A DNA stretch of 64,000 nt from a bacterium (GTDB lineage Bacteria > Bacillota > Bacilli > Lactobacillales > Streptococcaceae), in assembly GCA_905221215.1 (NCBI GenBank), contig CAJNCI010000006.1, positions 35,925 to 99,924 on the forward strand, read 5' to 3'. The position numbers were made by a program, and so were the translations under genes. Below, piece after piece: positions 23,577-32,360 of the stretch. Under the pieces are notes generated by a model. It was not told the origin of the DNA and searched no databases. It saw only the letters and a program-made list of their open reading frames with translations. The stretch's first letter is position 1. Each line of letters begins with the position of its first letter.

Positions 23577-23671
23577 ATCCATCTCCTTTAATCATATATA
23601 TCAAACTAGGCTATTAACAAGAAAGGGGAAGGTAGTTCCAAACATTTTCCTTCCACCTTCTTTTTTACAGA

Positions 23672-24982
23672 TTATTTGAGTGACTGATCAATAGCAGTTT
23701 GCATTTCTTTTGTACGAGTATCCAAGACTTTTTGCACATTTGGATTTTCTTCATAATAGCTGATATCTTGCATTGCTTGTTGAAAAGCTCTAGAAACCTG
23801 AGGATATGCTACGACAACTGGGCGAGCATGAGCTGTTTTTGAATTTTGTTCCATCAAGAAACGCATTGGTTCGGACACTTTATCTTTGATATTTTCAATT
23901 GTAGATTTACGAATCGGAAGGACCGAATTCCCCAAGCTAATAATTTCACTTGATTCTGTATTTGTAGCAAATTTAACAAATTCAGATGCTGCCTCTTTTT
24001 TATCAGATTTTGTCGTAACAGCTAATTGCCAACTACCTGAAGGGGATACTAATTTTTTCGTCTTACTAGATACTGGGTAAGGAAGGATACCAAAATCAAT
24101 ATCTTTGTAGTTTGTATTCATGTCAGCAATCGTCCAAGAACCACTCAAAAGCATTGGATACTCTCCTGTTTCAAAACCTTTTTCGACTGGACTAACAGTT
24201 GTATAACCTTCTTTTACAAGATTTTGAATGAATTGAACTGCTTCTACACTCTCTTTTGAGTTGAAGTATCCTTCTGCCTTTGTTCCATCTTCGTTTACGA
24301 CAGAACCATTATTTGACCAAATCAACGGCATATAAGCATATGGTAACATTTCATCGTTTGAATTAATACGAAAATCAATTGCCGGTTTGTTATAATGATC
24401 TTTCAATTTTTTAGCAATCGTATTAAATTCATCCCATGTCCATGGCTTTTCTAGCGTTGGAAGCTCTGATTCCGCAATTCCGGCCTCTTTGAACATTTTT
24501 TTGTTGTAATAAACACCAACATTCGATTCAGAAAATCCAAATGCATAGAATTTACCATCATAAGTTCCTTGTTGTTTAATACTGTCCAAAACATCATCCA
24601 TATTATTATCTTTTAGATAATCATCTAGCGGAGTAATCACTTTAGATTTTGCATAAGCTGCCGTATTTGGCCCATCAAGGGTAATAACATCTGGAAGACT
24701 ATTAGTCGTGATAGCAGCATTAACCTTGTCTTCATATCCTCCACCACTACCACTACGAGGAATATACTCAGTTACAACTTTGTACTTACTTTTTCCTGAT
24801 TGATTAAAGTTGTCAACAACTTTTTGCCAAGCTTTTCCTTCATTGGTTTCGTCAGAGAATTGTACCCAGACTTTAATATCATTTGAAGAACTCGCTTGTT
24901 TTGAGTTAGTTCCTCCACTACAACCTGCAAGTATAGCTAACGATAGCCCCGCAACAACAGATAACATTGTACCTTTACGCAT
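23672..24982 (-). CDS. Sugar ABC transporter substrate-binding lipoprotein
   Basis: This 436-aa extracellular lipoprotein begins MRKGTMLSVVAGLSLAILAG and then Cys, the lipidated residue of lipobox LAGC. A serine/asparagine-rich linker leads to a solute-binding protein family 1 fold (IKVWVQFSDETNEGKAW, ITLDGPNTAAYAKS, PYPVSSKTKKLVSPSGSWQL). Context with a GH32 hydrolase suggests sucrose or fructo-oligosaccharide as ligand. GGAGG lies three bases before ATG 24983-24985 and six before the second ATG, which is used. It is the first gene of the operon, with a consensus promoter and four operator-like palindromes upstream. Confidence 0.91.
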   Translation of the reverse strand: MRKGTMLSVVAGLSLAILAGCSGGTNSKQASSSNDIKVWVQFSDETNEGKAWQKVVDNFNQSGKSKYKVVTEYIPRSGSGGGYEDKVNAAITTNSLPDVITLDGPNTAAYAKSKVITPLDDYLKDNNMDDVLDSIKQQGTYDGKFYAFGFSESNVGVYYNKKMFKEAGIAESELPTLEKPWTWDEFNTIAKKLKDHYNKPAIDFRINSNDEMLPYAYMPLIWSNNGSVVNEDGTKAEGYFNSKESVEAVQFIQNLVKEGYTTVSPVEKGFETGEYPMLLSGSWTIADMNTNYKDIDFGILPYPVSSKTKKLVSPSGSWQLAVTTKSDKKEAASEFVKFATNTESSEIISLGNSVLPIRKSTIENIKDKVSEPMRFLMEQNSKTAHARPVVVAYPQVSRAFQQAMQDISYYEENPNVQKVLDTRTKEMQTAIDQSLK

Positions 24983-24997
24983 CATTTTCCTCCTTTT

Positions 24998-25109
24998 TGA
25001 AACGTTTCATTTTTTATTTATTTTTTAAACAAGCTTCTAGCCTGTTTTTGAAACGTTTCATTTGTTGATTATATTATAACAGCGCTTTCATTGATTGTCA
25101 AGCGCTTTT
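24998..25109 (-). promoter_or_regulatory. Promoter and operators of the sugar ABC operon (LacI-type and cre sites)
   Basis: Minus-strand TTGACA (plus 25096-25101) and TATAAT (plus 25073-25078) are 17 bp apart. The spacer contains a catabolite-control-like site TGAAAGCGCT, and another AGCGCTT touches the -35. Two identical 12-bp palindromes TGAAACGTTTCA (24998-25009 and 25049-25060, centres 51 bp apart) lie downstream of the -10. They are the likely operators of the adjacent LacI-family regulator, spaced for looping. Confidence 0.75.
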
Positions 25110-26104
25110 TAAATTTTTTTTGTTGTTTTATCTCCCCAAAAGTATGTGGGAATTACGATTCGTTTTTCTAAAATATCTTCCTTCTTAATCATTTTCAATA
25201 TCATTACAACAGATTCTTTTGCCATCATCTTAATATCTTGAACTATTGTGGACACTAGATAAGATTGATCGACAGAAGTTTTTAAACCATCAAATCCAAT
25301 TATCTGGTAATCATCAGGTGCTATTTTCCCCAGTTGTTTCATAATACTAATAACTCTCAGAGCCATCATATCATTTATTGTAAATATACCATCTATTTCT
25401 TTATGAGATTGTAAAAAAATTCTTATCTGATCTTCAGGATTTACTAAAGGTTCTTTCATTTCAAAATTATAGACTTCAGCTCCTAATTCTTTAGCCTTTT
25501 CTCTGAATCCTTTACCTCTGAGTATAGTCTCATTCTCATACATATTAATTGAACCAATAAAAGCAAGATACTTATTATCCCTTCTAACCAGTTCCTCTGC
25601 TGCAGTTTGTCCTCCTTTGTAATTTGCTGAAGTAACATAGCATACATTTTCCGAAAAATGTCTATCTATACTTACAAACGGTAAATCAGATAAAATATAT
25701 TTGTCAATATCAGAATATGTAATACCAATAATTCCATCTACTTTATTTTGCTTCAACATTTCGATATATTCAATTTCATTTTGTGAATCGCTATCAGCGT
25801 TACAAATAAATAATTTATAATTATATTTTAATAACTCTTTCTCAACATGATAAGCAAACTCCGAGAAAAACGGATGCCAGATGCTCGGAATAATCAAAGC
25901 GATAGTTTCTGTTCTATTCCTTTTCATACCTCGAGCATAATTATCAGGGATATAGTCCAATGTTTTTATAGCCCTTTGAACTTTCCTTAAAGTTACTTCT
26001 TTAATTCCTTTTTCTTTATTAATCACACGTGAAACTGTTCCAACGCTAACCCCTGCTTCTAAAGCCACATCTTTCATGGTAATTGATTTTCTTTGTTCTA
26101 CCAT
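25109..26104 (-). CDS. LacI-family transcriptional regulator of the sugar ABC operon
   Basis: This 331-aa repressor has an N-terminal helix-turn-helix (MKDVALEAGVSVGTVSRVIN, about 10-30), hinge helix and a periplasmic-binding-like effector domain (IALIIPSIWHPFFSEF, GIIGITYSDIDKY, IIGFDGLKTSVD). It corresponds in position to susR of the pneumococcal sucrose locus. AGGAGG precedes the ATG by seven bases. The gene reads into the operon it presumably controls, whose promoter lies immediately downstream. A site TGCAAACGCTTTTT near 26134 upstream of its own start may give autoregulation or CcpA control. Confidence 0.88.
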   Translation of the reverse strand: MVEQRKSITMKDVALEAGVSVGTVSRVINKEKGIKEVTLRKVQRAIKTLDYIPDNYARGMKRNRTETIALIIPSIWHPFFSEFAYHVEKELLKYNYKLFICNADSDSQNEIEYIEMLKQNKVDGIIGITYSDIDKYILSDLPFVSIDRHFSENVCYVTSANYKGGQTAAEELVRRDNKYLAFIGSINMYENETILRGKGFREKAKELGAEVYNFEMKEPLVNPEDQIRIFLQSHKEIDGIFTINDMMALRVISIMKQLGKIAPDDYQIIGFDGLKTSVDQSYLVSTIVQDIKMMAKESVVMILKMIKKEDILEKRIVIPTYFWGDKTTKKI

Positions 26105-26164
26105 ATTTTAACCTCCTTTCAATATATAGTATCATGCAAACGCTTTTTTATCAACTATTTCTCA

Positions 26165-26209
26165 ATCATTTTTGGCCAGATCATTTTTGGCCAGATCATT
26201 TTTCCCATC
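26165..26209. repeat. Three tandem 15-bp repeats
   Basis: ATCATTTTTGGCCAG occurs twice exactly (26165-26179, 26180-26194) and then a third time with a changed end (ATCATTTTTCCCATC). It lies between the LacI gene promoter and the right 47-bp repeat; function unknown. Confidence 0.8.
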
Positions 26210-26254
26210 ATAAATCAAATCACTCCAAGTAGCTTTTGAACCCCCATGGATAGA

Positions 26255-26301
26255 CATCTACATACAATAGAAAAAAACCTTGATTTCAAGACTTTTTACT
26301 T
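26255..26301 (+). repeat. Right copy of the 47-bp direct repeat bracketing the sugar ABC operon
   Basis: The sequence from CATCTACATACAAT to GACTTTTTACTT parallels 20289-20335, including the CTTGA-TT-TCAAG hairpin. The 13-bp att core is not conserved here. Confidence 0.7.
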
Positions 26302-26302
26302 T

Positions 26303-26791
26303 CTATCTCCTCTTCTTCATAATGTATTTCCGTTCAGGTGCTTCAACCATTTGAACGATTTCAAATCCTTCTTTTTGGTAAAGATTGCAAGCTGTTTGAT
26401 TTGCCTCGAAGACATTTAGAGAAATAGTATCTATATCTTCATTTTCAAAGGCCAAACTAACAAATTTCCTTAAAGCTAGGCTACCTAATCCCTGCCCTTG
26501 TTTCTGTGGATTAATCAAAAACCGTCCGATATGAAGATTACTGTCTTCTAGCCTGATTTTCTGGATAAGCCCCACAAATTCTTGTTCAACAAAGATAGAA
26601 AAAACTCCTCCCAAATCTTGCAAGGCTTGAAGGGTCAGTGGAAAAGGAATCTTTGGTCCCATCCATTGTTCTTGAAAAGACTTGCCAAGGAAGTTGGACC
26701 ATTGGCATACGAATTGAGCGTTTTCTGTGCTCACATTTTCTTCAAAACGAATTATCATCTTGACCTCACTATCTTGTCTATGTTTCTCCAT
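26303..26791 (-). CDS. GNAT family N-acetyltransferase
   Basis: This acetyl-CoA-dependent acetyltransferase is about 162 aa. Motif A of the GNAT fold is NPQKQGQGLGSLALRKF, followed by ISLNVFEANQTACNLYQKEG (motif B). Target substrate is unknown. Two starts are possible: ATG 26789-26791 with AGGAG at ten bases, giving MEKHRQDSEV, or ATG 26756-26758 with GAGG at five bases, giving MIIRFEENVS, which is where the domain proper begins. Longer frames would run across the divergent pilD gene and are unlikely. It shares a short intergenic region with pilD. Confidence 0.82.
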   Translation of the reverse strand: MEKHRQDSEVKMIIRFEENVSTENAQFVCQWSNFLGKSFQEQWMGPKIPFPLTLQALQDLGGVFSIFVEQEFVGLIQKIRLEDSNLHIGRFLINPQKQGQGLGSLALRKFVSLAFENEDIDTISLNVFEANQTACNLYQKEGFEIVQMVEAPERKYIMKKRR

Positions 26792-26812
26792 TATACTACT
26801 TCTCCTATTTTT

Positions 26813-26820
26813 TACGAATA
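26813..26820 (+). promoter_or_regulatory. Cin-box (ComX/SigX promoter) of pilD
   Basis: TACGAATA preceded by a T-run (TTTTTTACGAATA) is the exact late-competence box. It ends seven bases before the ATG at 26828, so transcription should start at or next to the start codon. Confidence 0.85.
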
Positions 26821-26827
26821 GATAAGT

Positions 26828-27487
26828 ATGATTGATATTTATTTTTTTCTTGTCGGGAGCATTCTCGCTTCTTTTCTTGGTTTGGTCATTGACCGTTTTC
26901 CTGAGCAATCCATTATCCATCCAGCTAGTCATTGTGATTCCTGTCAGACTCGCTTGCGGCCGTTGGATTTGATTCCAATCCTATCGCAGGTCTTCAACCA
27001 CTTTCGCTGTCGCTACTGCAAGGCTCGCTATCCTGTTTGGTATGCCCTCTTTGAACTAGGCTTGGGACTCCTCTTTCTGGCTTGGTCTTGGGGCTGGATT
27101 TCCATAGGACAAGTCATCCTAATCACTGCTGGTTTGACCTTGGGCATCTACGACTTTCGCCATCAAGAATATCCCTTACTGGTCTGGCTTACTTTTCACC
27201 TAATCCTCATGGCTTTCTGCGGTTGGAATCTGGTCATGGTCTTCTTCCTTGTCCTTGCGATTTTGGCTCATTTTATCGATATCCGCATGGGCGCAGGGGA
27301 TTTTCTCTTTTTAGCTTCTTGTGCCCTCGTCTTTAGTGCGACAGAACTACTGATCTTGATTCAGTTCGCTTCTGCTACAGGAATTCTAGCCTTTCTCCTA
27401 CAAAAGAAAAAGGAAAGACTTCCTTTCGTGCCTTTCCTCTTACTTGCTGCTTGTTTGATTATTTTTGGTAAGCTACTGCTTGTTTAA
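26828..27487 (+). CDS. pilD: Prepilin peptidase / N-methyltransferase of the competence pilus
   Basis: This 219-aa A24-family membrane aspartic protease cleaves prepilins such as ComGC and is needed for transformation; in pneumococcus it is also called cclA. The N-terminal methyltransferase loop holds the zinc-type CxxC pairs Cys36/Cys39 and Cys61/Cys64. Catalytic aspartates are Asp109 ([11 protein letters not shown]) and Asp158 (MGAGDF). Several membrane helices follow. No Shine-Dalgarno sequence is seen, and the cin-box directly abuts, implying a leaderless or nearly leaderless mRNA. The 3' end overlaps the convergent trpA gene by 29 bases. Confidence 0.92.
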   Translation: MIDIYFFLVGSILASFLGLVIDRFPEQSIIHPASHCDSCQTRLRPLDLIPILSQVFNHFRCRYCKARYPVWYALFELGLGLLFLAWSWGWISIGQVILITAGLTLGIYDFRHQEYPLLVWLTFHLILMAFCGWNLVMVFFLVLAILAHFIDIRMGAGDFLFLASCALVFSATELLILIQFASATGILAFLLQKKKERLPFVPFLLLAACLIIFGKLLLV

Positions 27488-28235
27488 TAAAGTCCTCAAT
27501 TGGCTCTCCTTGGTGGAGAGCTTTTACAATTTTCGAACCGACGATAACGCCATCTGACACCGCATTAAAGCGTTCTACATCTTCTTGACTAGACACACCA
27601 AATCCTGTCAAGACTGGGATGTCAGCTACTTGATGCAATTGTGCCAAGTGCTTATCCAAGTCTGCACGGTAATTGCCCGACTTCCCTGTCACCCCATTGA
27701 TGGCAACGGCATAGACGAAGCCTTCTGCTCCCTTGATCAACTCTTTTTGGCGGTCAATTCCTGTTGTCAAACTAACTAGGGGTATCAAGGCAATGTCTGT
27801 ATCTGCCAAATAAGGCTCCACAAAGTTGGCATGCTCATGAGGTAGGTCTGGGATAATCAAACCCTTAACGGCTGTATCCGCCAAATCTTTGACAAATTTC
27901 TCCACACCGTACTGAAAGAGGGGATTGAAGTAGGTCATGATGACAAGCGGAACTTCTATTTCAATGGTTTTCAAGGTTTCAACCAAAGCCTGAGTAGACG
28001 TTCCGTGAGCTAGACTGCGTAAGCCTGCTTCTTCGATAACAGGTCCATCTGCGACTGGGTCTGAAAAGGGAATGCCCACTTCAATAGCAGAGACACCCAA
28101 ATCTTCTAAAAAGTGGATTGTTTCAGCGAGACCATCCAGACCTTTCTCATGGTCTCCAGCCATAATATAGGGAACAAAAATTCCCTTTCCTGCTGCTTTA
28201 ATAGCGTTCAATTTTTCTGTTAGTGTCTTAGGCAT
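27459..28235 (-). CDS. trpA: Tryptophan synthase alpha subunit
   Basis: This 258-aa TIM-barrel enzyme cleaves indole-3-glycerol phosphate to indole and glyceraldehyde-3-phosphate and passes indole to TrpB. The conserved segment [20 protein letters not shown] carries catalytic Glu and Asp; [10 protein letters not shown] and [10 protein letters not shown] bind phosphate. The start ATG 28233-28235 (MPKTLTEKL) overlaps the trpB stop by eight bases; frames reaching 28322 lie inside trpB and are rejected. Last gene of trpEGDCFBA; its 3' end overlaps convergent pilD, and no strong terminator is visible between them. Confidence 0.95.
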   Translation of the reverse strand: MPKTLTEKLNAIKAAGKGIFVPYIMAGDHEKGLDGLAETIHFLEDLGVSAIEVGIPFSDPVADGPVIEEAGLRSLAHGTSTQALVETLKTIEIEVPLVIMTYFNPLFQYGVEKFVKDLADTAVKGLIIPDLPHEHANFVEPYLADTDIALIPLVSLTTGIDRQKELIKGAEGFVYAVAINGVTGKSGNYRADLDKHLAQLHQVADIPVLTGFGVSSQEDVERFNAVSDGVIVGSKIVKALHQGEPIEDFIKQAVAYQK

Positions 28236-29451
28236 GAGCTTCTCCCTTCTTTGCTGCATCTGCTTCCAAGCGGTCTTTAACTTGAACCACATCCTTGTCC
28301 CCACGACCTGATAGGCAGACAATCATAGACTTGTCTGGACCGAGTTCTTTGGCCAATTTCACCGCAAAGGCGATAGCATGGCTAGATTCCAAGGCTGGGA
28401 TAATCCCTTCCACGCGAGACAAGAGTTGGAATCCTTCCAAGGCTTCCTCGTCTGTCACTGGAACATAGCTGGCACGTTTGATATCGTGGTAGTGAGAATG
28501 TTCTGGACCGATACCTGGATAGTCCAAACCTGCTGAGATAGAGAAGGCTTCAAGAATTTGACCATGAGCATCTTGAAGCACATCCATGAGAGAACCGTGG
28601 AGGACACCTGGACGTCCCTTGGTCAAGGTCGCTGCGTGGTGCTCTGTATCCACACCAAGTCCTGCTGCTTCAGCTCCATACATGGCTACTGACTCATCTT
28701 CCACAAATGGATGGAAGAGGCCGATAGCATTAGATCCACCACCAACACAGGCTACTAGGGCATCTGGTAGGTCTTGTCCTGTCAAGTCACGGTACTGTTG
28801 TTTAGCCTCTCGTCCAATAACACTTTGGAAGTCACGAACGATTTCTGGGAATGGATGAGGCCCCAAGGCTGAACCAAGGATATAGTGGGTATCGTCTATG
28901 TTAGCCACCCATGAACGAAGGGCTGCATTAACCGCGTCCTTGAGCACACGCGAACCATCTGTCACTGCCTCAACCTTGGCTCCCAAAAGCTCCATACGGA
29001 AGACATTGAGGGCTTGGCGTTTAACATCTTCCTCACCCATGTAGATGGTACATTCCATGTTAAAGAGGGCTGCAGCTGTTGCAGTTGCTACACCGTGCTG
29101 ACCAGCACCTGTTTCTGCGATAATTTTCTTTTTACCCATGCGTTTGGCAAGCAAAACTTGTCCCAAGGCATTGTTAATCTTGTGAGCCCCTGTATGGTTA
29201 AGGTCTTCCCGTTTGAGGTAAATCTTGGCTCCGCCGATATGCTGGGTCAAGTTTTTTGCGTAGTAAAGAGGAGTTTCACGTCCTACATACTGGCGCAAAA
29301 GTTGGTTCAATTCCTCTTGGAAACTTGGGTCTGCCTGACTTTCACGATAAGCCTTCTCCAACTCCAAAACTGCCGTCATCAATGTTTCTGGGACAAAACG
29401 TCCACCGAATTTTCCGTAAAATCCATCTTTATTTGGTTCCTGATATGCCAT
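28228..29451 (-). CDS. trpB: Tryptophan synthase beta subunit
   Basis: This 407-aa PLP enzyme condenses indole with serine. The PLP lysine lies in [14 protein letters not shown], catalytic Glu in [13 protein letters not shown], the phosphate loop is [10 protein letters not shown], and SGRGDKDV is C-terminal. All are canonical, and it has the partner trpA immediately downstream (eight-base overlap). It overlaps the end of trpF by 23 bases. A second beta-subunit gene lies at 34012-35190. Confidence 0.96.
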   Translation of the reverse strand: MAYQEPNKDGFYGKFGGRFVPETLMTAVLELEKAYRESQADPSFQEELNQLLRQYVGRETPLYYAKNLTQHIGGAKIYLKREDLNHTGAHKINNALGQVLLAKRMGKKKIIAETGAGQHGVATATAAALFNMECTIYMGEEDVKRQALNVFRMELLGAKVEAVTDGSRVLKDAVNAALRSWVANIDDTHYILGSALGPHPFPEIVRDFQSVIGREAKQQYRDLTGQDLPDALVACVGGGSNAIGLFHPFVEDESVAMYGAEAAGLGVDTEHHAATLTKGRPGVLHGSLMDVLQDAHGQILEAFSISAGLDYPGIGPEHSHYHDIKRASYVPVTDEEALEGFQLLSRVEGIIPALESSHAIAFAVKLAKELGPDKSMIVCLSGRGDKDVVQVKDRLEADAAKKGEAHA

Positions 29452-30025
29452 TCTTTGCCCTCTCTATAAATCTTCTAATCTTTTCCTGATCTTTTTGTCC
29501 ATCTATCTCCACTCCGCTTGATACATCTACTGCATAGGGAGTAAAGTGTTGAATTGCTTTTGCTACATTGTCTTCATTAAGCCCACCTGCGATAAAGAAG
29601 GGCTGTGTTAGTCCCGTCGTATCCAGTTGACCCCAGTCAAAGGTCTGGCCACTCCCTGCCACAGGGGCATCAAAGAGTAGATAGTCTGCCTGAGAATTAG
29701 GTACATGACCATTTCCATCCACCTGTACAGCCTGAATACTGTCACAAGGCAAATCCTCAAACAAATCATCTGCCACCTGACTATGAACTTGAACCAAGTC
29801 CAAGTCAACTTTTTCAATCGCTTCTAGTAGTTCTGCTCGACTTGGTGAAACAAATACGCCAACCTTCTTAACATTAGTAGGAATGGGCTTTGCCAGCTCA
29901 GCAGCCTGATCCAAGCTCACCTGTCTTTTACTAGGTGCAAAGACAAAACCGATGTAGTCAGCTCCTGCTGAAACAGCTGTTTCCACCGCTTCTTTGGTAG
30001 ATAGTCCACAAATCTTAACCTTTGT
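29429..30025 (-). CDS. trpF: Phosphoribosylanthranilate isomerase
   Basis: This 198-aa TIM-barrel isomerase opens [15 protein letters not shown], with the catalytic Cys in KICGL and Asp in [14 protein letters not shown]. The best start is a TTG at 30023-30025, seven bases after AAGGAG and overlapping the end of trpC by eleven bases. There is no suitable ATG, so a non-AUG start is likely. The gene overlaps trpB by 23 bases, indicating tight translational coupling. Confidence 0.94.
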   Translation of the reverse strand, partial: TKVKICGLSTKEAVETAVSAGADYIGFVFAPSKRQVSLDQAAELAKPIPTNVKKVGVFVSPSRAELLEAIEKVDLDLVQVHSQVADDLFEDLPCDSIQAVQVDGNGHVPNSQADYLLFDAPVAGSGQTFDWGQLDTTGLTQPFFIAGGLNEDNVAKAIQHFTPYAVDVSSGVEIDGQKDQEKIRRFIERAKNGISGTK

Positions 30026-30782
30026 CAATCTGCAACTCCTTGATTCTCTGGGCCACATCCTCTGCCTGCATGAGCGCTGTTCCCACCAAAATTCCGTTAA
30101 AGGATGGTGCTACTCGTTCCGCATCCTGCCCTGTGAAAATGGCAGATTCAGAAATGTAATAGCGGCCTTCCTCAAAGTGCTGGGCCAAATCTACACTGGT
30201 CTGCAAGTCGACTTCAAAGGTGGTCAAATTGCGGTTATTAACCCCAATAATCTCAGCACCCAGTCTGTGGGCCACCTCTAGTTCAGCAAGATTGTGAGTC
30301 TCCACCAAGACTTCCAGACCAAGCTCTGTCGCGTAGTCATACAGTTCCTTGAGGCGTTCTTCTGACAAGGCAGCCACGATGAGCAAGATAACTGTCGCAC
30401 CGGCATTGCGGGCGCGGATGATTTGCTTTTCATCGATGATAAAATCCTTGTTGAGCGTCGGAATCTCTACCTGACTGGAAATCTCCCGCAGATAATCCAA
30501 ATGCCCTTTAAAGAAAACTTCATCTGTCAAAACCGAAATCATCATTGCACCATTCGCTTCATAAGTCTGGGCCTGTTGCACAATATCCACATCGAGATTG
30601 ATATCTCCCAGACTAGGGCTAGCCTTCTTGACTTCAGCGATTACCTGTAAACGGTCCTGGTGATTCTTCAAAAATTCAGCCAAGCGATAGGTCTGGCGTA
30701 GGGGCTGGATTTCCTCCAGCTCCATCTGCTCTACCTCACGCTCCTTCTGCTCCAAGATTCGTGCTAAAAATTCTTGACTCAT
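30015..30782 (-). CDS. trpC: Indole-3-glycerol phosphate synthase
   Basis: This 255-aa TIM-barrel enzyme converts carboxyphenylamino-deoxyribulose phosphate to indole-3-glycerol phosphate. Family signatures include [11 protein letters not shown] (Glu and Lys), [10 protein letters not shown] with catalytic Lys, [13 protein letters not shown] and [10 protein letters not shown]. It is a monofunctional enzyme, separate from trpF. The start overlaps the trpD stop by four bases (ATGA), and the end overlaps the TTG start of trpF. Confidence 0.95.
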   Translation of the reverse strand: MSQEFLARILEQKEREVEQMELEEIQPLRQTYRLAEFLKNHQDRLQVIAEVKKASPSLGDINLDVDIVQQAQTYEANGAMMISVLTDEVFFKGHLDYLREISSQVEIPTLNKDFIIDEKQIIRARNAGATVILLIVAALSEERLKELYDYATELGLEVLVETHNLAELEVAHRLGAEIIGVNNRNLTTFEVDLQTSVDLAQHFEEGRYYISESAIFTGQDAERVAPSFNGILVGTALMQAEDVAQRIKELQIDKG

Positions 30783-31783
30783 TTTTGGTACTCCTGTAAC
30801 AGTCTGAGTTTTTCAAGGGCCTTGCCACTAGCAATCACTTGACGAGCCAAGGCAACTCCTTCCTTGATACTAGCAACCTTACCATTAGCATAGAAACCAA
30901 GACCAGCATTTAAGACTGTCGTTTCCAAGAATGGACTTGGTTCGTTTTTAAGAACGCTGAGCAAAATCTCTGCATTTTCCTGAGCATTCCCTCCACGAAT
31001 ATCTTCGATAGCGTAGCGCTCCATTCCCAAATCCTCTGGAGTAAAGCTTGACAAGGTGATTTCGCCATTTTCAAGAAGTGCGATGTTAGTTGTTCCGTTC
31101 AAGCCAGCTTCATCAAGACCTTCTGGCCCAGCCACCACGATGGCACGTTTGCGACCCATATTTTTCAAAACCTGAGCTGTACTTTCTAGAAGTTCTGGAC
31201 GACTAATCCCAAGAAGCTGTGTTTCCAAGGCCATTGGGTGAATCAGTGGACCAGTCAAGTTCATGATCGTTGGAATTCCCAATTCCAAACGCGCTGGCAT
31301 GATGTATTTCATGGCTGGGTGCATATTTTTAGCAAAGAGAAAGACGATTCCAGTTTTATCAAAGACCTTACCTAGTTCAGCTGGTTTGAGGTCTAGGTTA
31401 ATACCCAAGGCTTCTAGGACATCTGCCGAACCAGATTTAGAAGAAATCGAACGGTTACCGTGCTTGGCCATATGAACACCGCCACCAGCCAAGACAAAGG
31501 CTGCAGTTGTCGAAATGTTAAAGCTGAAAGACTTGTCGCCTCCTGTACCACAGTTGTCCATGGCATCATGGATTTCAGTCGGAATGTGTTGGGCATGTCC
31601 TCTCATGACTTGTGCAATGGCTGTGCGCTCTTCAGGTGTTTCTCCCTTCATCTTAAGAGCCAAAAGGAGAGAAGCAATCTGCGCTTCGGTTACACGTCCA
31701 GTAACGATACGCTCAATGACATCCGTCATTTCCACACCTGATAAATTTTCAAATTTTGCTAATTTTTCAATAATATCTTTCAT
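30779..31783 (-). CDS. trpD: Anthranilate phosphoribosyltransferase
   Basis: This 334-aa enzyme transfers phosphoribose from PRPP to anthranilate. The PRPP-binding loop is [17 protein letters not shown], followed by [21 protein letters not shown], which is canonical. The GAT domain is a separate gene (trpG) immediately upstream with a ten-base gap, unlike fused TrpGD. The stop overlaps trpC. Length is normal. Confidence 0.95.
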   Translation of the reverse strand: MKDIIEKLAKFENLSGVEMTDVIERIVTGRVTEAQIASLLLALKMKGETPEERTAIAQVMRGHAQHIPTEIHDAMDNCGTGGDKSFSFNISTTAAFVLAGGGVHMAKHGNRSISSKSGSADVLEALGINLDLKPAELGKVFDKTGIVFLFAKNMHPAMKYIMPARLELGIPTIMNLTGPLIHPMALETQLLGISRPELLESTAQVLKNMGRKRAIVVAGPEGLDEAGLNGTTNIALLENGEITLSSFTPEDLGMERYAIEDIRGGNAQENAEILLSVLKNEPSPFLETTVLNAGLGFYANGKVASIKEGVALARQVIASGKALEKLRLLQEYQK

Positions 31784-31793
31784 CCTAGTTTCC

Positions 31794-32360
31794 TCACTTT
31801 ACAACTTTCTCGATAAAATTCCGAATAGAAGACAAGCCATCAGGCGTTCCGATACTTTCTGGATGGTACTGGAAGCCATAAATCGGTAGGTTTTTGTGTT
31901 GAATGCCCATAATAGCTTGGTCATCAGTCGAACGAGCTGTCACTTCAAACTCTTCTGGCATTTCTTCAATCAAAATACTGTGGTAACGCATGACCGCACG
32001 GCCATCCTCAATGCCTTGATACAAAACAGATGGCGCTTCAAAGCTGATATTGCTCTGTTTCCCATGCATGACTTTTGGTGCCAAGCCTAACTTCCCACCA
32101 AAGACTTCTGCGATGGCTTGGTGACCCAAACAAATCCCTAGAATCGGTTTCTTGCCTGCAAAGTCACGAATCATATCTTCCATCTTTCCAGCATCAACTG
32201 GCCAACCAGGACCAGGAGAAAAGACCAGACCATCTGCTTTTTCAGCTTCTTCATACAGCTTAGGATCATCATTTCTCAAGACCTGCACTTCTGCAAAATT
32301 CCCAATGTATTGCGCCAAGTTATAGGTAAAAGAATCATAGTTGTCAATCAATAAAATCAT
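31794..32360 (-). CDS. trpG: Anthranilate synthase glutamine amidotransferase component
   Basis: This 188-aa class I amidotransferase supplies ammonia from glutamine to TrpE. The catalytic Cys is in [11 protein letters not shown], and the His-x-Glu pair in [14 protein letters not shown]. The start overlaps trpE's stop by four bases. In some streptococci TrpG also serves aminodeoxychorismate synthase; the position in the trp operon favours tryptophan synthesis. Confidence 0.95.
   Translation of the reverse strand: MILLIDNYDSFTYNLAQYIGNFAEVQVLRNDDPKLYEEAEKADGLVFSPGPGWPVDAGKMEDMIRDFAGKKPILGICLGHQAIAEVFGGKLGLAPKVMHGKQSNISFEAPSVLYQGIEDGRAVMRYHSILIEEMPEEFEVTARSTDDQAIMGIQHKNLPIYGFQYHPESIGTPDGLSSIRNFIEKVVK

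Noticed and set aside
27459..27487. Misassembly at the pilD/trpA overlap
   Set aside because: Both proteins end in normal family-like C-termini, and short convergent overlaps are common.
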